From: Craspedostauros australis
Lineage: Eukaryota; Bacillariophyta; Bacillariophyceae; Mastogloiales; Achnanthaceae
Direction: 5' to 3'
Assembly: GCA_026770025.1 (NCBI GenBank)
Contig: JAMXDE010000015.1
Location: 1,054,001-1,118,000, forward strand
Length of the DNA: 64,000 nucleotides
How positions within the stretch are numbered: the first letter of the stretch is position 1; the number at the start of each line of letters is the position of its first letter. Position numbers and translations under genes: made by a program. Below, piece after piece: positions 19,599-29,035 of the stretch. The notes below the pieces were generated by a model. The model made no database searches. It was not told the origin of the DNA and saw only the letters and a list, made by a program, of their open reading frames with translations.

Positions 19599-20059
19599 GC
19601 TGCTCGTGATGCTATCGTTGGTTCCTTGGCTGCGGTTGTGGTTGCTGCTGTTGTTTGCTTCGTCATGTGCGGAAAATTGTGAGGAGAGATGAGTTTCGCT
19701 CTGTGGCGGAAATCGCTATGCAAACACCAACCACAAAAATGCCCAAGTTCCGTCACGATCCGGCACAGAAAGTCGTCATTTCGTGACACCTTGGAGTTGG
19801 TTAGCGCAAACGCACGGATGAATCAGCACTTGTTCGCGCAGCCTCCACCACAACCTCTGAATCCAATGTTGCGGCCAGCGATTGGATAGAGCTCCTGCTG
19901 TGGCTGCAGTTCCGAAACAAATCCGCGCAACAGCCGAGAAGATAATGACGGACAGGCCACAGCATCAACCTCGTGGAGGTAAATCTTATGCAAGCGTATT
20001 TTGTGTGATTGCTGATGTGCTAATATATAGAGCTACCCTGCCGGCTTGTGTCATATTGC
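19599..20059. other. Intergenic between co-oriented minus genes
   Basis: Promoter side of the CRAL-TRIO gene and 3' flank of the gene ending at 20060. No coding frame supported. Confidence 0.45.
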
Positions 20060-22004
20060 CTACGCGATCATCCCTTTCTCTTCGTCATGTGCTCCATCAG
20101 GTTGTTCATTCTCGGATGGCTTTGAAAACAAGGTTGGTAAGCACCCATTCTTTTGGGGGACCGTGCCGTGAGAGGTCTGCGCTGTTGATCGCTTCTCCGT
20201 GTTTACCACTGATGAATTGTCGGTAAGCACCGTGCTTCGGTTGGGAGATCCGAAACCACTGTATCCATAAGCGTTCTGGCCACTCTTTTGGGGCATGCGA
20301 CATACACCCTGCTGATAGCTGTAAAGCTGCACCATACGTAGGTCTTGAGTTGGTGGCGGACGCTCTGACTTCAGAACTGTCATGGCGTGGCCGCCAGTAT
20401 CTTTCGTGGTCTCTGGCTTCGGTGAAGTATGCTCAGAAGGATTCGTGTGCGTCGGCGGACCATTCGACCACGCATTTGAAACTGGACTCGATGGAGATGA
20501 TTGAACCACCCGGCCAGAACCCGACGTTCGCTTGGACGACGGCGGATCCATCTTGCCTGCATACTTGGCTGATCCCGATCCACAATTGGCGATTAGATCT
20601 TCGCCCGCGGTATCCCACTTAGAGTTCTCCCCTTGCTTTGCTTTTTTTGAGTTTCGCTTCTTTTGATTGTTAGATTTCGCTTTCACATCCTTCCAACCCT
20701 CGCCAGTGTCACGGCTGGAGTGGACGAACTGACTGTTGGTGTTGGCACGGTTGTAGCTGGTGCTGTGGTGGTAGCGATTGTCTGTCGGGTTCGTCGAACT
20801 GTCCATCATAGCCTTGTACTTGTTCTTGCCCTTGCTCTTTTTGTTGCCCGATCTGGCGTTCTTGTTGTTCTTGTTCTTGCCAAGGTTGGTCATCCGCTTC
20901 TCCCGTACTTTCGCTTGTTCCGCATCACGCAGATCACGCTTGTATTTTGCTATCATGGACTTGTGGTGATCCTTGATCTTCTTGCACCGCATGTCCATCG
21001 GACCGTTCGCCGAGCCGCTTTTGCCGTTGCCCGCATGGCCGCCCAAGGTTCCAGTTTGCGGGATATCAAACAAGGTGAAGAGTCTGGATCTAGTGGCCAG
21101 TGCGCTGATGTAGGTCATATCACTCAAGCAGCAAAATTGGGCACTCCAGGCGTCTGGGGGCTTCGCCTCGCGTGCCTTGCCAATTGTTTGCATCAACTCG
21201 GGCCCGGTCATCTCAAACTGAGACCCGATGCAATCGAACAGGTGCCGGAGAGATTCATCCTTGGAGACCAGATCCAAGAGTCTCTTAAAGTCAGCATCAC
21301 ACATTTTGACGAGCCACTGGTGGATGACGTAGCAAACTGAGACGTAAACGCAATATATGAAACGAAGCATGGCGTATTGATTTCGAAATGCGAGTGAGTG
21401 AGAGACGGCATGTACGCAGTACGATACTCAGAACGCGCAACGCAACCAACATGGGCACCTTTGTGCTTGTTGCTGTGTTGGGACCGATCGATGTATACGA
21501 TACAATGCACGCCTTTCCTTACCTGACATGCTTTCTTTGACAAATGGTTTGATTGGCAACGAGCAAGGGTGCTTCTCCACATCATACTTCTGAAACGTCG
21601 GAGAATGATGTGATTCGGTCGTACCACAAACCGAGGTCATGAGAAACCAGGAGACAGCGAGCATCGAGATTCGAAGACAGCGGCCGGAAGTGCGACGATT
21701 CAAGTTCACAGCTTTCATGAGAATGGAATATAGCACAAACATGTCACGCACTCCTCTACTCTACTCTGCCTTACACCCACTGTCCTGCATCTTGCAACGC
21801 GCATCCTGCGTCACGCAAGATGCACCGCGCAAAACACTGCACACAGCATCGACATGTACGAGCATACAGATGGCGGAGAGCGGGGCGACTTACCTTCGAG
21901 GCGTCTTTAATATCGTGGATGACCACATCCTCTTCGAATCGGGCTTTCTCCTTGCGCTTCACTTCCGGTTGGTCGACCTCCATGGGTTGCGGGCACTCCA
22001 TCAT
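20060..22004 (-). CDS. Uncharacterised basic, disordered protein (possible two-exon gene)
   Basis: The well-supported part is 20060-21316 (419 codons to a TAG). An N-terminal helical segment (KMCDADFKRLLDLVSKDESLRHLFDCIGS and following) precedes a Lys/Asn/Ser/Gly-rich region with KNKNNKNARSGNKKSKGKNK and a Ser/Pro/Thr-rich tail. No known domain. Two start models exist. One is a single exon from ATG 21370, whose first residues (LRFIYCVYVSVCYVIHQW) look like a translated pyrimidine tract. The other joins a 37-codon exon 22004-21894 (MMECPQPMEV...DIKDASK) through a perfect AAG|GTAAGT donor to an acceptor CCAG at 21317-21318, phase 0, giving 455 residues. I prefer the second, but the 577-bp intron is long for this window. 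The basic composition suggests a nucleic-acid-associated role, which is only inference. Confidence 0.55.
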
Positions 22005-22859
22005 CCTGATGTGTTGGGCTTTCGCTTGTGTTTTGTTGCGAATGTTGCAGTCTGCTGGATCTGAATTCGTCGTGGATCCCTGGTTGCTGTGGCGACGTTG
22101 ACCACAAGAGATTATTCGGGTTTTTATGTCCAAGAGGCAACTTCTGACGGCCACATCCATCAAGGATTCAAGGTGAAGCACGCCATCGCCACTATTCCAA
22201 CGCCACGCTGCCTTTCTCTGTCTCCAATGCATGTTTCCATTGCATTACAATTCGCCTGCGGGTTCTCGCCATCGCTGGATCTCACGCTGAGATCATTTCG
22301 TTACGTCGTCTGCTTCCACGCCAGCATTCGAGCCGATGTACTGATACGCCGTGGATTCTGCCAACCAAGCTGCACCCAACGCACACGGAACGTGCTTCCT
22401 CTGGTTCCTCATGCTTGCGTTTGCGCTTGTGCTTGCGCTTGTTTTGTATGGGATGATGGCAATCCATGGCATCGAACCCTCTCCGAAGCCTTTCATTGCT
22501 CATTATGTGTGTGCGCAGTTGCTTTCCGTGGTTGCTCCATCCGACATGTGGCCATGACAATCCGTTTCGGAGTTGACACGAAAGATCTTTGGGTGGTTGG
22601 CGAGAAGTATCTTGTCGACTCATTCGAGTACTCCAGAAATCTGGCAAAAAGTGGGAAAATGGAACGGAAAGAATAATGACTGTGACCATGGCCCCAACGT
22701 CACAAATTCCCAGGTCAATCAATCGACCAATCGATCAAGCGAGGAAGAGAGGAAGAGAAGGATGGAGGGCCATCCATCCATCCATCCATCCATCCAACTG
22801 CACAACCTCCCCAAAGCATCACACAAATCAAATAGAGTGGAGTCGAGTGAACAAGCACC
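22005..22859. other. Divergent intergenic region
   Basis: Shared upstream region of the minus gene ending at 20060 and the plus MDR gene at 22860. It holds a GCTTGC/GCTTGT-rich tract at about 22408-22445 and a CATC tandem repeat just before the MDR start. No coding frame supported. Confidence 0.45.
22771..22796 (+). repeat. (CATC)n microsatellite in the MDR leader
   Basis: About six and a half tandem CATC tetramers, 64 bp upstream of the ATG at 22860, probably within the 5' UTR. Confidence 0.9.
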
Positions 22860-24605
22860 ATGGATTGGCTTGGCGCGACCACGCACGGATCGTACAGCAA
22901 GGCGCTGGAGTTTGGTTCGTCGGCGCAGCTGCCACCATGCGACAAGCCCAACCATGTGATGGTCAAGGTGACCTACAGCGACGTCAACCCCGTCGATCTG
23001 CAGAAGCTGTCCGGCGGCAGCGGCAAGGAAGGCCAGGAGGTTCCGAATCCGCCCTTCGTGCCTGGCTTCGGAGGCACCGGCGTGGTGGAGCAGGTCGGCG
23101 GGTCATCGTCGGCTCCGCAGCATCTGGTGGGAAAGCCCGTGTGCTTCATCAGCGACCCCAGCATGCCCAACTCTGGATCGTACGCCTCGCACGTCGTGGT
23201 GGACAGCCGCTGCGTCGTCGAGCTGCCGCCCAACGTGGATCCCAAGGATGCCGCCACCATCCCCGTTGCCGGTCTCACGGCCTACGAAGTGCTGGCCAAG
23301 CTAGGTTTGGTGAGGGACAACGTTGCCATCTCGGACAAGCAGAACGGCACCATGGAGATGACGGGCGTGGCGGCGACATCCGCGTCTGCGTCGGCGCTCT
23401 CGTCGGCATCCACCCACTCCAACGGCATCGCGATCAACGGGACGACCACTGCTGAGGATGCCACGGCCACGATGCTGCTCGTCGGTGGATCCGGCGGTGT
23501 CGGCAGCTGGATCCTCACCCTCATGGCGGCGTGGCATCCGCACATCAAGGTCATCGCGACCGCAACGCCGGGAAAGTCGCAGGAATGGTGCAAGTCGCTC
23601 GGTGCGTTCCAGACCATCGCGCACAATGAGATCGGCATAAAGTTGGAAGGTGGCAAGGCGGGATCGGTCGACTACATCGTTTGCTTGACGGAACCCAAGA
23701 AGGCGCTCTTCGATCAATTGGCGGAGGTCATCAAGCCGTATGGCCATATCGCGTTGGTCGTCTCTGGAAAATCCATCGAGAGTCTCAATCTCGGGTTCTG
23801 CTTCTTCAAATGCGTCAACATCGTCACGCAGACGGTCTTCTCCTCCATGCGAACTGCCTACAAGCACATCGTCCCGGCGGACGAACTCAAGGTCATCCTT
23901 CGGCTGCTCAATCAGCAGACCATCAAGGCCCCGCTGTCTCCCGATTTGGAATCGGGAGATCTGTCGGAAAAGTTCAAGGATGCCCTCAAGGACGACGGCG
24001 TGCTCATCCGCATGTCGGACCTCCAGCGCTACCCACGCCGTGGCAAGTACGTCCTCGCCGTCAACGCCGGCGATTCGCTCATCTTCCTCGACTTCAAGAC
24101 GTCCTCCATCATTTCCATCCCGCGCAAGGAGGTCATCGCGCAGAAGATCCTCATCAAAACCAACCTTGCCTCCAAGTCCAACAAACCGCTTCCCGATTCC
24201 TGGAAGGAGGAGGCCAAGAACGACATCGAGCGTGCGCAGCTCATCGAAAAGGTCACCAGCAACGACAAGATCGGCATCGTCCGCATCGCCGAGAAGCAGT
24301 GGACCGACTACGAGGACGGTATCGAGATGCAGGAGGCGGAGAACGTCAAGAATCTCTGGGGCGTCCAGCTCAAAAAGCGAGAAAAGAACAAGAAGGGCGA
24401 GGAGTTCCTCTTTGTGGATCCCAGATCCGGTGCCATCGGCGAGATTTCGCGCAAGGCGTGTCTTGACAAGGGCGTGCTGACGATCGTGCCATCGGACGAA
24501 GCGGAAAGCGGCGAGCTCATCGAAGAGGCCACGGTGGTGGCGGACGAGCGCGAGAGCTTGGCGCAGGAAGTGAGGCAAGCGCTCAAGTTGCATCTGGAAT
24601 GTTGA
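22860..24605 (+). CDS. MDR-family quinone oxidoreductase-like enzyme with extra C-terminal module
   Basis: A 581-residue single exon; the ATG sits in a strong CACCATGG context. Residues 1-160 form the GroES-like catalytic domain of medium-chain dehydrogenases (KVTYSDVNPVDLQKL, PFVPGFGGTGVVEQVG, then AATIPVAGLTAYEVL). No catalytic zinc ligand set is evident, as in the zinc-free NADPH:quinone/zeta-crystallin branch. A Ala/Ser/Thr-rich insert of about 45 residues (about 160-205) precedes the Rossmann fold, whose nucleotide loop is VGGSGGVGS (208-216). The ordinary MDR fold ends around residue 385. The remaining 180-190 residues are an added module: LIFLDFKTSS (about 407-416), VKNLWGVQLKKR (496-507) and EFLFVDPRSG (about 515-524). 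A closely similar module forms the C-terminal half of the protein at 36332-37772. The likely reaction is NADPH-dependent reduction of a quinone or enone; the module may target or regulate it. Codon bias is strong. Confidence 0.88.
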   Translation: MDWLGATTHGSYSKALEFGSSAQLPPCDKPNHVMVKVTYSDVNPVDLQKLSGGSGKEGQEVPNPPFVPGFGGTGVVEQVGGSSSAPQHLVGKPVCFISDPSMPNSGSYASHVVVDSRCVVELPPNVDPKDAATIPVAGLTAYEVLAKLGLVRDNVAISDKQNGTMEMTGVAATSASASALSSASTHSNGIAINGTTTAEDATATMLLVGGSGGVGSWILTLMAAWHPHIKVIATATPGKSQEWCKSLGAFQTIAHNEIGIKLEGGKAGSVDYIVCLTEPKKALFDQLAEVIKPYGHIALVVSGKSIESLNLGFCFFKCVNIVTQTVFSSMRTAYKHIVPADELKVILRLLNQQTIKAPLSPDLESGDLSEKFKDALKDDGVLIRMSDLQRYPRRGKYVLAVNAGDSLIFLDFKTSSIISIPRKEVIAQKILIKTNLASKSNKPLPDSWKEEAKNDIERAQLIEKVTSNDKIGIVRIAEKQWTDYEDGIEMQEAENVKNLWGVQLKKREKNKKGEEFLFVDPRSGAIGEISRKACLDKGVLTIVPSDEAESGELIEEATVVADERESLAQEVRQALKLHLEC

Positions 24606-24845
24606 TGTGCGGTCCTTTGTGATGCATGATCCAGATTCGGTGCTGTTCTCGTCGTTCCGCCAAAGTAGAATAATAGTAGATTCATTTGCAAGCGCGCCAA
24701 CATGAAAGTATTCGCACTACGAGTCGTGTACCAATATAGTAGACTGAAGCTAGGAGAGCAATGTGTTCTATTTCTTACTATTTTGCTCATGGAATACAGC
24801 TATTCAATGTGGCATTGGTCACGGCGTCAATAATACCAAGAGATA

Positions 24846-26669
24846 TCACGGCTCCAACTTACCAGCGCCGCTTGCCGCCGCTGGCTTGGCGATGGATTGC
24901 TCCCGCAGCAGATCTTTCTCCAGTTGCGAATTGCCGATCTGATTGATGAACTTGTCGATGTTGGTGGCGTACAGCTTTTGTGTTGCGCGACGCGATTCTG
25001 CCGCCGCCAGCTGCTCGGCACGCAGCACGTTGATCGTGGCATGCGGCGTGCGTCGTTGCCATGCACCACCTGCTGCAATATCGCTCGTGGAAAGCACCGG
25101 GCACGCCGCAGTCGCTGGTGGCTGTGATTTTGCTGGCTGCGCGGTGTCGACTGTCTCTAAACTTGTATCAGGAGCAGGAGCATCATCGCTAGCAGGTGTT
25201 GCTGCCAGTGTATCCGTTGATTGATCCTCACTTTCGACATTTCTGGCATCGGCACTGATCGCATCAGCATCATCAGCCACAACAGCCGATGAAGGTTTCG
25301 GTTCGATTTCATAATGCGCGTTGTACCATTCTTCCAATCGCGGCACGGAATGCATGTGCCCAAATCCTGGCCAAGTGGAACCGTCCGGCGTGGCGTACTG
25401 CGGATGGAAGCAAACGACGCCAATCTGGTCCTGCGCATTGGCGGCCACGACGCTGGATTCCAGGACACAAAAGACAGGACCGGACCATGAATCAAAGTCA
25501 TCATCCCAACCGGGTGCAGCCAGCAAGATGCTGCTGACGCCGCTGGAGCCTTCCGGTCCGGCCTGGATCATCTTTTGGATCGCCGTCCATGTGTCGGCCA
25601 TGAGTTGGACGACGTTGCGTTTGGGCGCGATGGAGGAGTGGTATGCAATGCGTCCGACGGGAACGCCGACATCCTTGAGACCCTGCCCGCTCTTGGTGGT
25701 GCTCTTGGTGAAGGGACAGATGCCCTGTTCCACCAGAATGCGTTTGACCCATGCCTTGGTGCTTTGTTCCAAGCTCTGCGGTGTGCATGTGGGAGGGGTC
25801 TCAAGCGAGGTTGCCTCGCCAGCATTTGGGGATACGTTTCGTCGGCTGACTTGGATGCGAACTGCTGGGACGAAGTCGTCGGTGTCGTCTTTGCTACTGC
25901 CACTCCTTCTTCTGTTTTTGTTTCTGTTGCTGATGCTCGTCTGCGATTGTTCCTCTTGCTGCTGCTGTCGCTGCTGATCTTGTTGTTGCTGTTGGCTTAT
26001 CAAGGCCACTTGCGCGGTTGCACCATCGAACATGTCCATGGCCTGCTGTTCAGTTTCGCCTTGTTTGACAGTGGACATATCCACCATCCAATTCACGATC
26101 TCCACCCAGTTCTCCAGCAATCGAAACGAAGCATTGGGGAAGTAGAGTATGACATCATCATCACCATCGTCATCGTCGTTGTTGCCGTTGTCGTTATCGT
26201 CCGACTGCTGCAACCGCTGCGCCAATGCATTCCACAGATAGGTGATGCATTCCACACCGTTGCAATCCGCCACCTCCACAATCTCAAGAGCCTTGCTGGA
26301 CGCCCGCTTTGGCTGCTGTCGCAGGATCCGCTGATGATTGAGCTTCGTGAAGAAGTTGGGATTTGTGGTGGATTCCTTGCGATACGTCAGATCGATGCGA
26401 TATCGCGGGAAGGCTCTGGAGAATGGACATTGGGCTGGTTCATCTTTCGCTGTTGCTGCAACCTTGCTGTCCGTGTTGACATCCAAGTGCTCGCAAGACG
26501 AAGACGAAGGCGATGATGATAGCTGCGATACCTGTGATAGCCGTGGTGTCTGTGGTGTCTGTGGTGTCTGTAATGTTCGCCTGCTATTGTCCAACAAGGA
26601 GAATGCGCTCGCTTGTTGCAAGCTGCAAAGCAGCAACGTGCAGATCATCAAGGGATTCATCGTCCTCAT
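24846..26669 (-). CDS. DUF1415-family protein with plastid-type presequence
   Basis: A 607-residue frame from ATG 26669. Residues 1-22 are a signal peptide followed by ASAF (20-23), the stramenopile plastid-import motif. A variable region with Asp runs and a Gln-rich tract follows. The conserved core begins at about residue 285 with WVKRILVEQGICPFTKS, continues through IAPKRNVVQLMADTWTAIQKM and IGVVCFHPQYATP, and ends with TPHATINVLRAEQLAAA and YATNIDKFINQIG. These match the order of landmarks in bacterial DUF1415 proteins (LNLCPFAK, ASFHPDYQF, SPYPTLHLLRE, NIETLRRLG). DUF1415 has no established biochemical role. Just before the stop the sequence GCTG|GTAAGT forms a good splice donor, so a short extra 3' exon is possible. 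The gene converges on the MDR gene, with 240 bp between stops. Plastid location is inferred. Confidence 0.82.
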   Translation of the reverse strand: MRTMNPLMICTLLLCSLQQASAFSLLDNSRRTLQTPQTPQTPRLSQVSQLSSSPSSSSCEHLDVNTDSKVAATAKDEPAQCPFSRAFPRYRIDLTYRKESTTNPNFFTKLNHQRILRQQPKRASSKALEIVEVADCNGVECITYLWNALAQRLQQSDDNDNGNNDDDDGDDDVILYFPNASFRLLENWVEIVNWMVDMSTVKQGETEQQAMDMFDGATAQVALISQQQQQDQQRQQQQEEQSQTSISNRNKNRRRSGSSKDDTDDFVPAVRIQVSRRNVSPNAGEATSLETPPTCTPQSLEQSTKAWVKRILVEQGICPFTKSTTKSGQGLKDVGVPVGRIAYHSSIAPKRNVVQLMADTWTAIQKMIQAGPEGSSGVSSILLAAPGWDDDFDSWSGPVFCVLESSVVAANAQDQIGVVCFHPQYATPDGSTWPGFGHMHSVPRLEEWYNAHYEIEPKPSSAVVADDADAISADARNVESEDQSTDTLAATPASDDAPAPDTSLETVDTAQPAKSQPPATAACPVLSTSDIAAGGAWQRRTPHATINVLRAEQLAAAESRRATQKLYATNIDKFINQIGNSQLEKDLLREQSIAKPAAASGAGKLEP

Positions 26670-27229
26670 GCTGATGCTGTGTGGGTCGAGAAGCAGATGC
26701 GATGGTAGAGTAGGAGTATGATCAGCCGAAGCGCTCTATCCTGAAGTGCTGTGATGGTGTGGAGATGATCGAGGCTCTGCATCAAGTTGGCTGTTTCACT
26801 CCGCTTCTGTGCGTGTCTTTGTGTGCGAAATGGGTGATGAGAACCCTTTTCGGAAGTTGAGTTGTCGGAAGCGATCTTGGATTCGATCGAATCCATCGAC
26901 AACTCTTTCTCTCTAGATTTAGTACATGTAGACTCTACATTCTGCAGAACAGACCAGCGGATGCCATTGCTCGCAGCGCGTGTATCGTTTGACTTGATGT
27001 CTTCATTGTTATTGTATCCCCACATTTCACTTGACTTGATATCATATAATGTTATGTAACGCACGTAGTCCTCCTCGTTCTCCTTTATGCAACATTCACC
27101 TATCTATCGTCTCCTATCCTATCTTGTTTCCCCTTTCCATGCAATCACACTTTGTATGAGTACGAATACTTGACTCATCTCTGTTGTGTTATTTGCACAG
27201 AGCATCCTGCTCGTCCATCTCTGCATCAA
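26670..27229. other. Intergenic between co-oriented minus genes
   Basis: About 560 bp of promoter for the DUF1415 gene and 3' flank of the gene ending at 27230. A/T-rich at 26990-27060. No coding frame supported. Confidence 0.45.
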
Positions 27230-29035
27230 TCAAAGCGACGCGAACTGCGCGGTATCAGCCTCGTTGTCTTGACGAAAGACGTTGTTGGACGTGAAGTAGA
27301 ATCCCGTCTTGGCATCCCAGCCGCTCTTGTTGGCCAGCTCGGTGGCGACTTGCATGGTATCGAACCAGTTGCCCATCATGGCGTCCTGGCGTTTGTGAGT
27401 GTCGGCATTGAAGTCCTGGAAGATGGCGGCGTTGGCGGGGATGAGCTGCGTGGTCGTGCCGCACTGCATGCGACGAGCAGCGGCGCCGGAATGGCGTTTG
27501 CGCGTGCTGCGTCGCGAGCTGGTTGAGGAACCGTACGATGAGACGGTGGACGCGGTTCCGACGGAGGTGGTCTTGATGGTGTGGGCGCTGCCGGTGCCGC
27601 TGCTGTGGCTGCCGCTCACGCTCGTGGTCGAGTGGCGGTTGCAGACCAGGGGTTGTTTGCTGTGGCTGCTGATGCTTTCCGTGCTGGAGCGGAAGTAGTT
27701 GCCCGAAAAGCTGGCGCTGTCGCTGGCGGACATCTCCTTGAGACCCACCGACATCATGTAGATGTCCTCCACATTGTCCACATCCAGATCGATGCTGTCG
27801 AAGTCGAACTCTGGTGATGCCTGTTGGTCTTGCTCTTGCTCTTGTTCTTGCTGTTGGTCTTGCTGATGGTACGATTGTTCTTGTTCTTGGTGTTGACGTT
27901 GATGCTGACGTTGATGTGCCTGTGTGGACTCAGAAAGCTGCCCCACATGGGAAGAGGAGGGGCGCTGAGTCGATGCGCGGCTGCGACTGGCAGAGGCCGA
28001 CCTCAAGGCCTGATTGTAGTATATCCTCTGCTGCTCCTCCAGCGCCTTGTTGCTGCGCGTCTTGGCCTGCATCAGTCTAGCGCGGATGGCCTCCAGCGCG
28101 TCCTGCGGCTGCTGCTGGTGACAGCGAGCATGCTGCTGTGCGTGGGATGCATCACTGGGAGAAGCATACCTGCTGGACTGCTGATGTCCCTGTGCGTGCT
28201 TGTGCGGGTGCTCACTTGAGGAACCACCAGTACTCGCAATCGCACGACTAGTTGTACTACTATGCGAAGCAACACCATCTGCTGGAGCAACCTGGCGGAT
28301 CACTCTCGAACCTCGGGGGTTGCGGTTGTGGAACATGTCGTCAGTGTCTTTGTCTGTGTGGTCTTCTTCTTCTTCTTCTTCGCTGTCTGTGTTGATGCAG
28401 ATGTAGTCGTTATCTTCGTCTTCGGTGTCGTCTGGCTCCCTGCCCTCCTCTCTGTCTCTGAGCTGCTCGTTGGCTTCGGCTTCGGCGTCGTTGTGGTGTG
28501 CCTGTACGCTTGTGTCCTCAACTGCGAAAGTCCCGTTTGGTGTTGTCGTTGTCTCTGTCTCCGTATCAATGTCTGCACTAGGATGATGGATGTTGCCGTC
28601 GATGCGATCGCTGGAGATGTTCAAGAGTGCGTCCAGTTCGGCCGCAGCAAGTGCAATGGCGGAAGGAGATGGGATGGAGGCCGTCTTGGCGCTGTTTGGT
28701 TTGGCTGAGGCTCCTGCTGTGCGATGGCTCCTCGCAGCAGCCGTCAGGAAGGAGGCAGTGCCATCGCAGACAGAGGCCTCTACCACACTGGACGGCACCT
28801 CATCTGACTCTTGTTGCGGCAACCCGGCCTCTTTACCGATGAATTTCGCGACGCCATTGTTGGCGGTAACTCCGCCCATGGTGCCGTTTTCAATTTCCCT
28901 GTTGCCGTTCTCCACCATGTTGCTCTTGTCTTGTTTTGTTGAGTTTGACACAAGCCACACCAAACTTTTTCTTCGAGTCGTTTTGGTGGGAATTGGAGAT
29001 TGTTGTGCGTTGGGTACGGTGCCGTTAACTGCCAT
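27230..29035 (-). CDS. Uncharacterised acidic/Gln-rich disordered protein
   Basis: A 601-residue single exon from ATG 29035. I recognise no domain. An Asn/Thr/Ser-rich N-terminus leads to an acidic patch (DTEDEDNDYICINTDSEEEEEED). Next comes a helix (DALEAIRARLMQAKTRSNKALEEQQRIYYNQAL, around 320-352), then a Gln/Glu-repeat tract encoded by a CAAGAG/CAGCAA simple repeat (27820-27910 on the plus strand). The C-terminal 60 residues are ordered-looking (AAIFQDFNADTHKRQDAMMGNWFDTMQVATELANKSG, GFYFTSNNVFRQ) and are the part most likely to be conserved. Composition suggests a regulatory or scaffold protein, but nothing defines its function. Confidence 0.65.
   Translation of the reverse strand: MAVNGTVPNAQQSPIPTKTTRRKSLVWLVSNSTKQDKSNMVENGNREIENGTMGGVTANNGVAKFIGKEAGLPQQESDEVPSSVVEASVCDGTASFLTAAARSHRTAGASAKPNSAKTASIPSPSAIALAAAELDALLNISSDRIDGNIHHPSADIDTETETTTTPNGTFAVEDTSVQAHHNDAEAEANEQLRDREEGREPDDTEDEDNDYICINTDSEEEEEEDHTDKDTDDMFHNRNPRGSRVIRQVAPADGVASHSSTTSRAIASTGGSSSEHPHKHAQGHQQSSRYASPSDASHAQQHARCHQQQPQDALEAIRARLMQAKTRSNKALEEQQRIYYNQALRSASASRSRASTQRPSSSHVGQLSESTQAHQRQHQRQHQEQEQSYHQQDQQQEQEQEQDQQASPEFDFDSIDLDVDNVEDIYMMSVGLKEMSASDSASFSGNYFRSSTESISSHSKQPLVCNRHSTTSVSGSHSSGTGSAHTIKTTSVGTASTVSSYGSSTSSRRSTRKRHSGAAARRMQCGTTTQLIPANAAIFQDFNADTHKRQDAMMGNWFDTMQVATELANKSGWDAKTGFYFTSNNVFRQDNEADTAQFASL

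Noticed and set aside
23301-24593. 430-codon frame antisense to the MDR gene
   Set aside because: Created by biased third positions of the real gene; composition Asp/Arg/Leu-rich without motifs.
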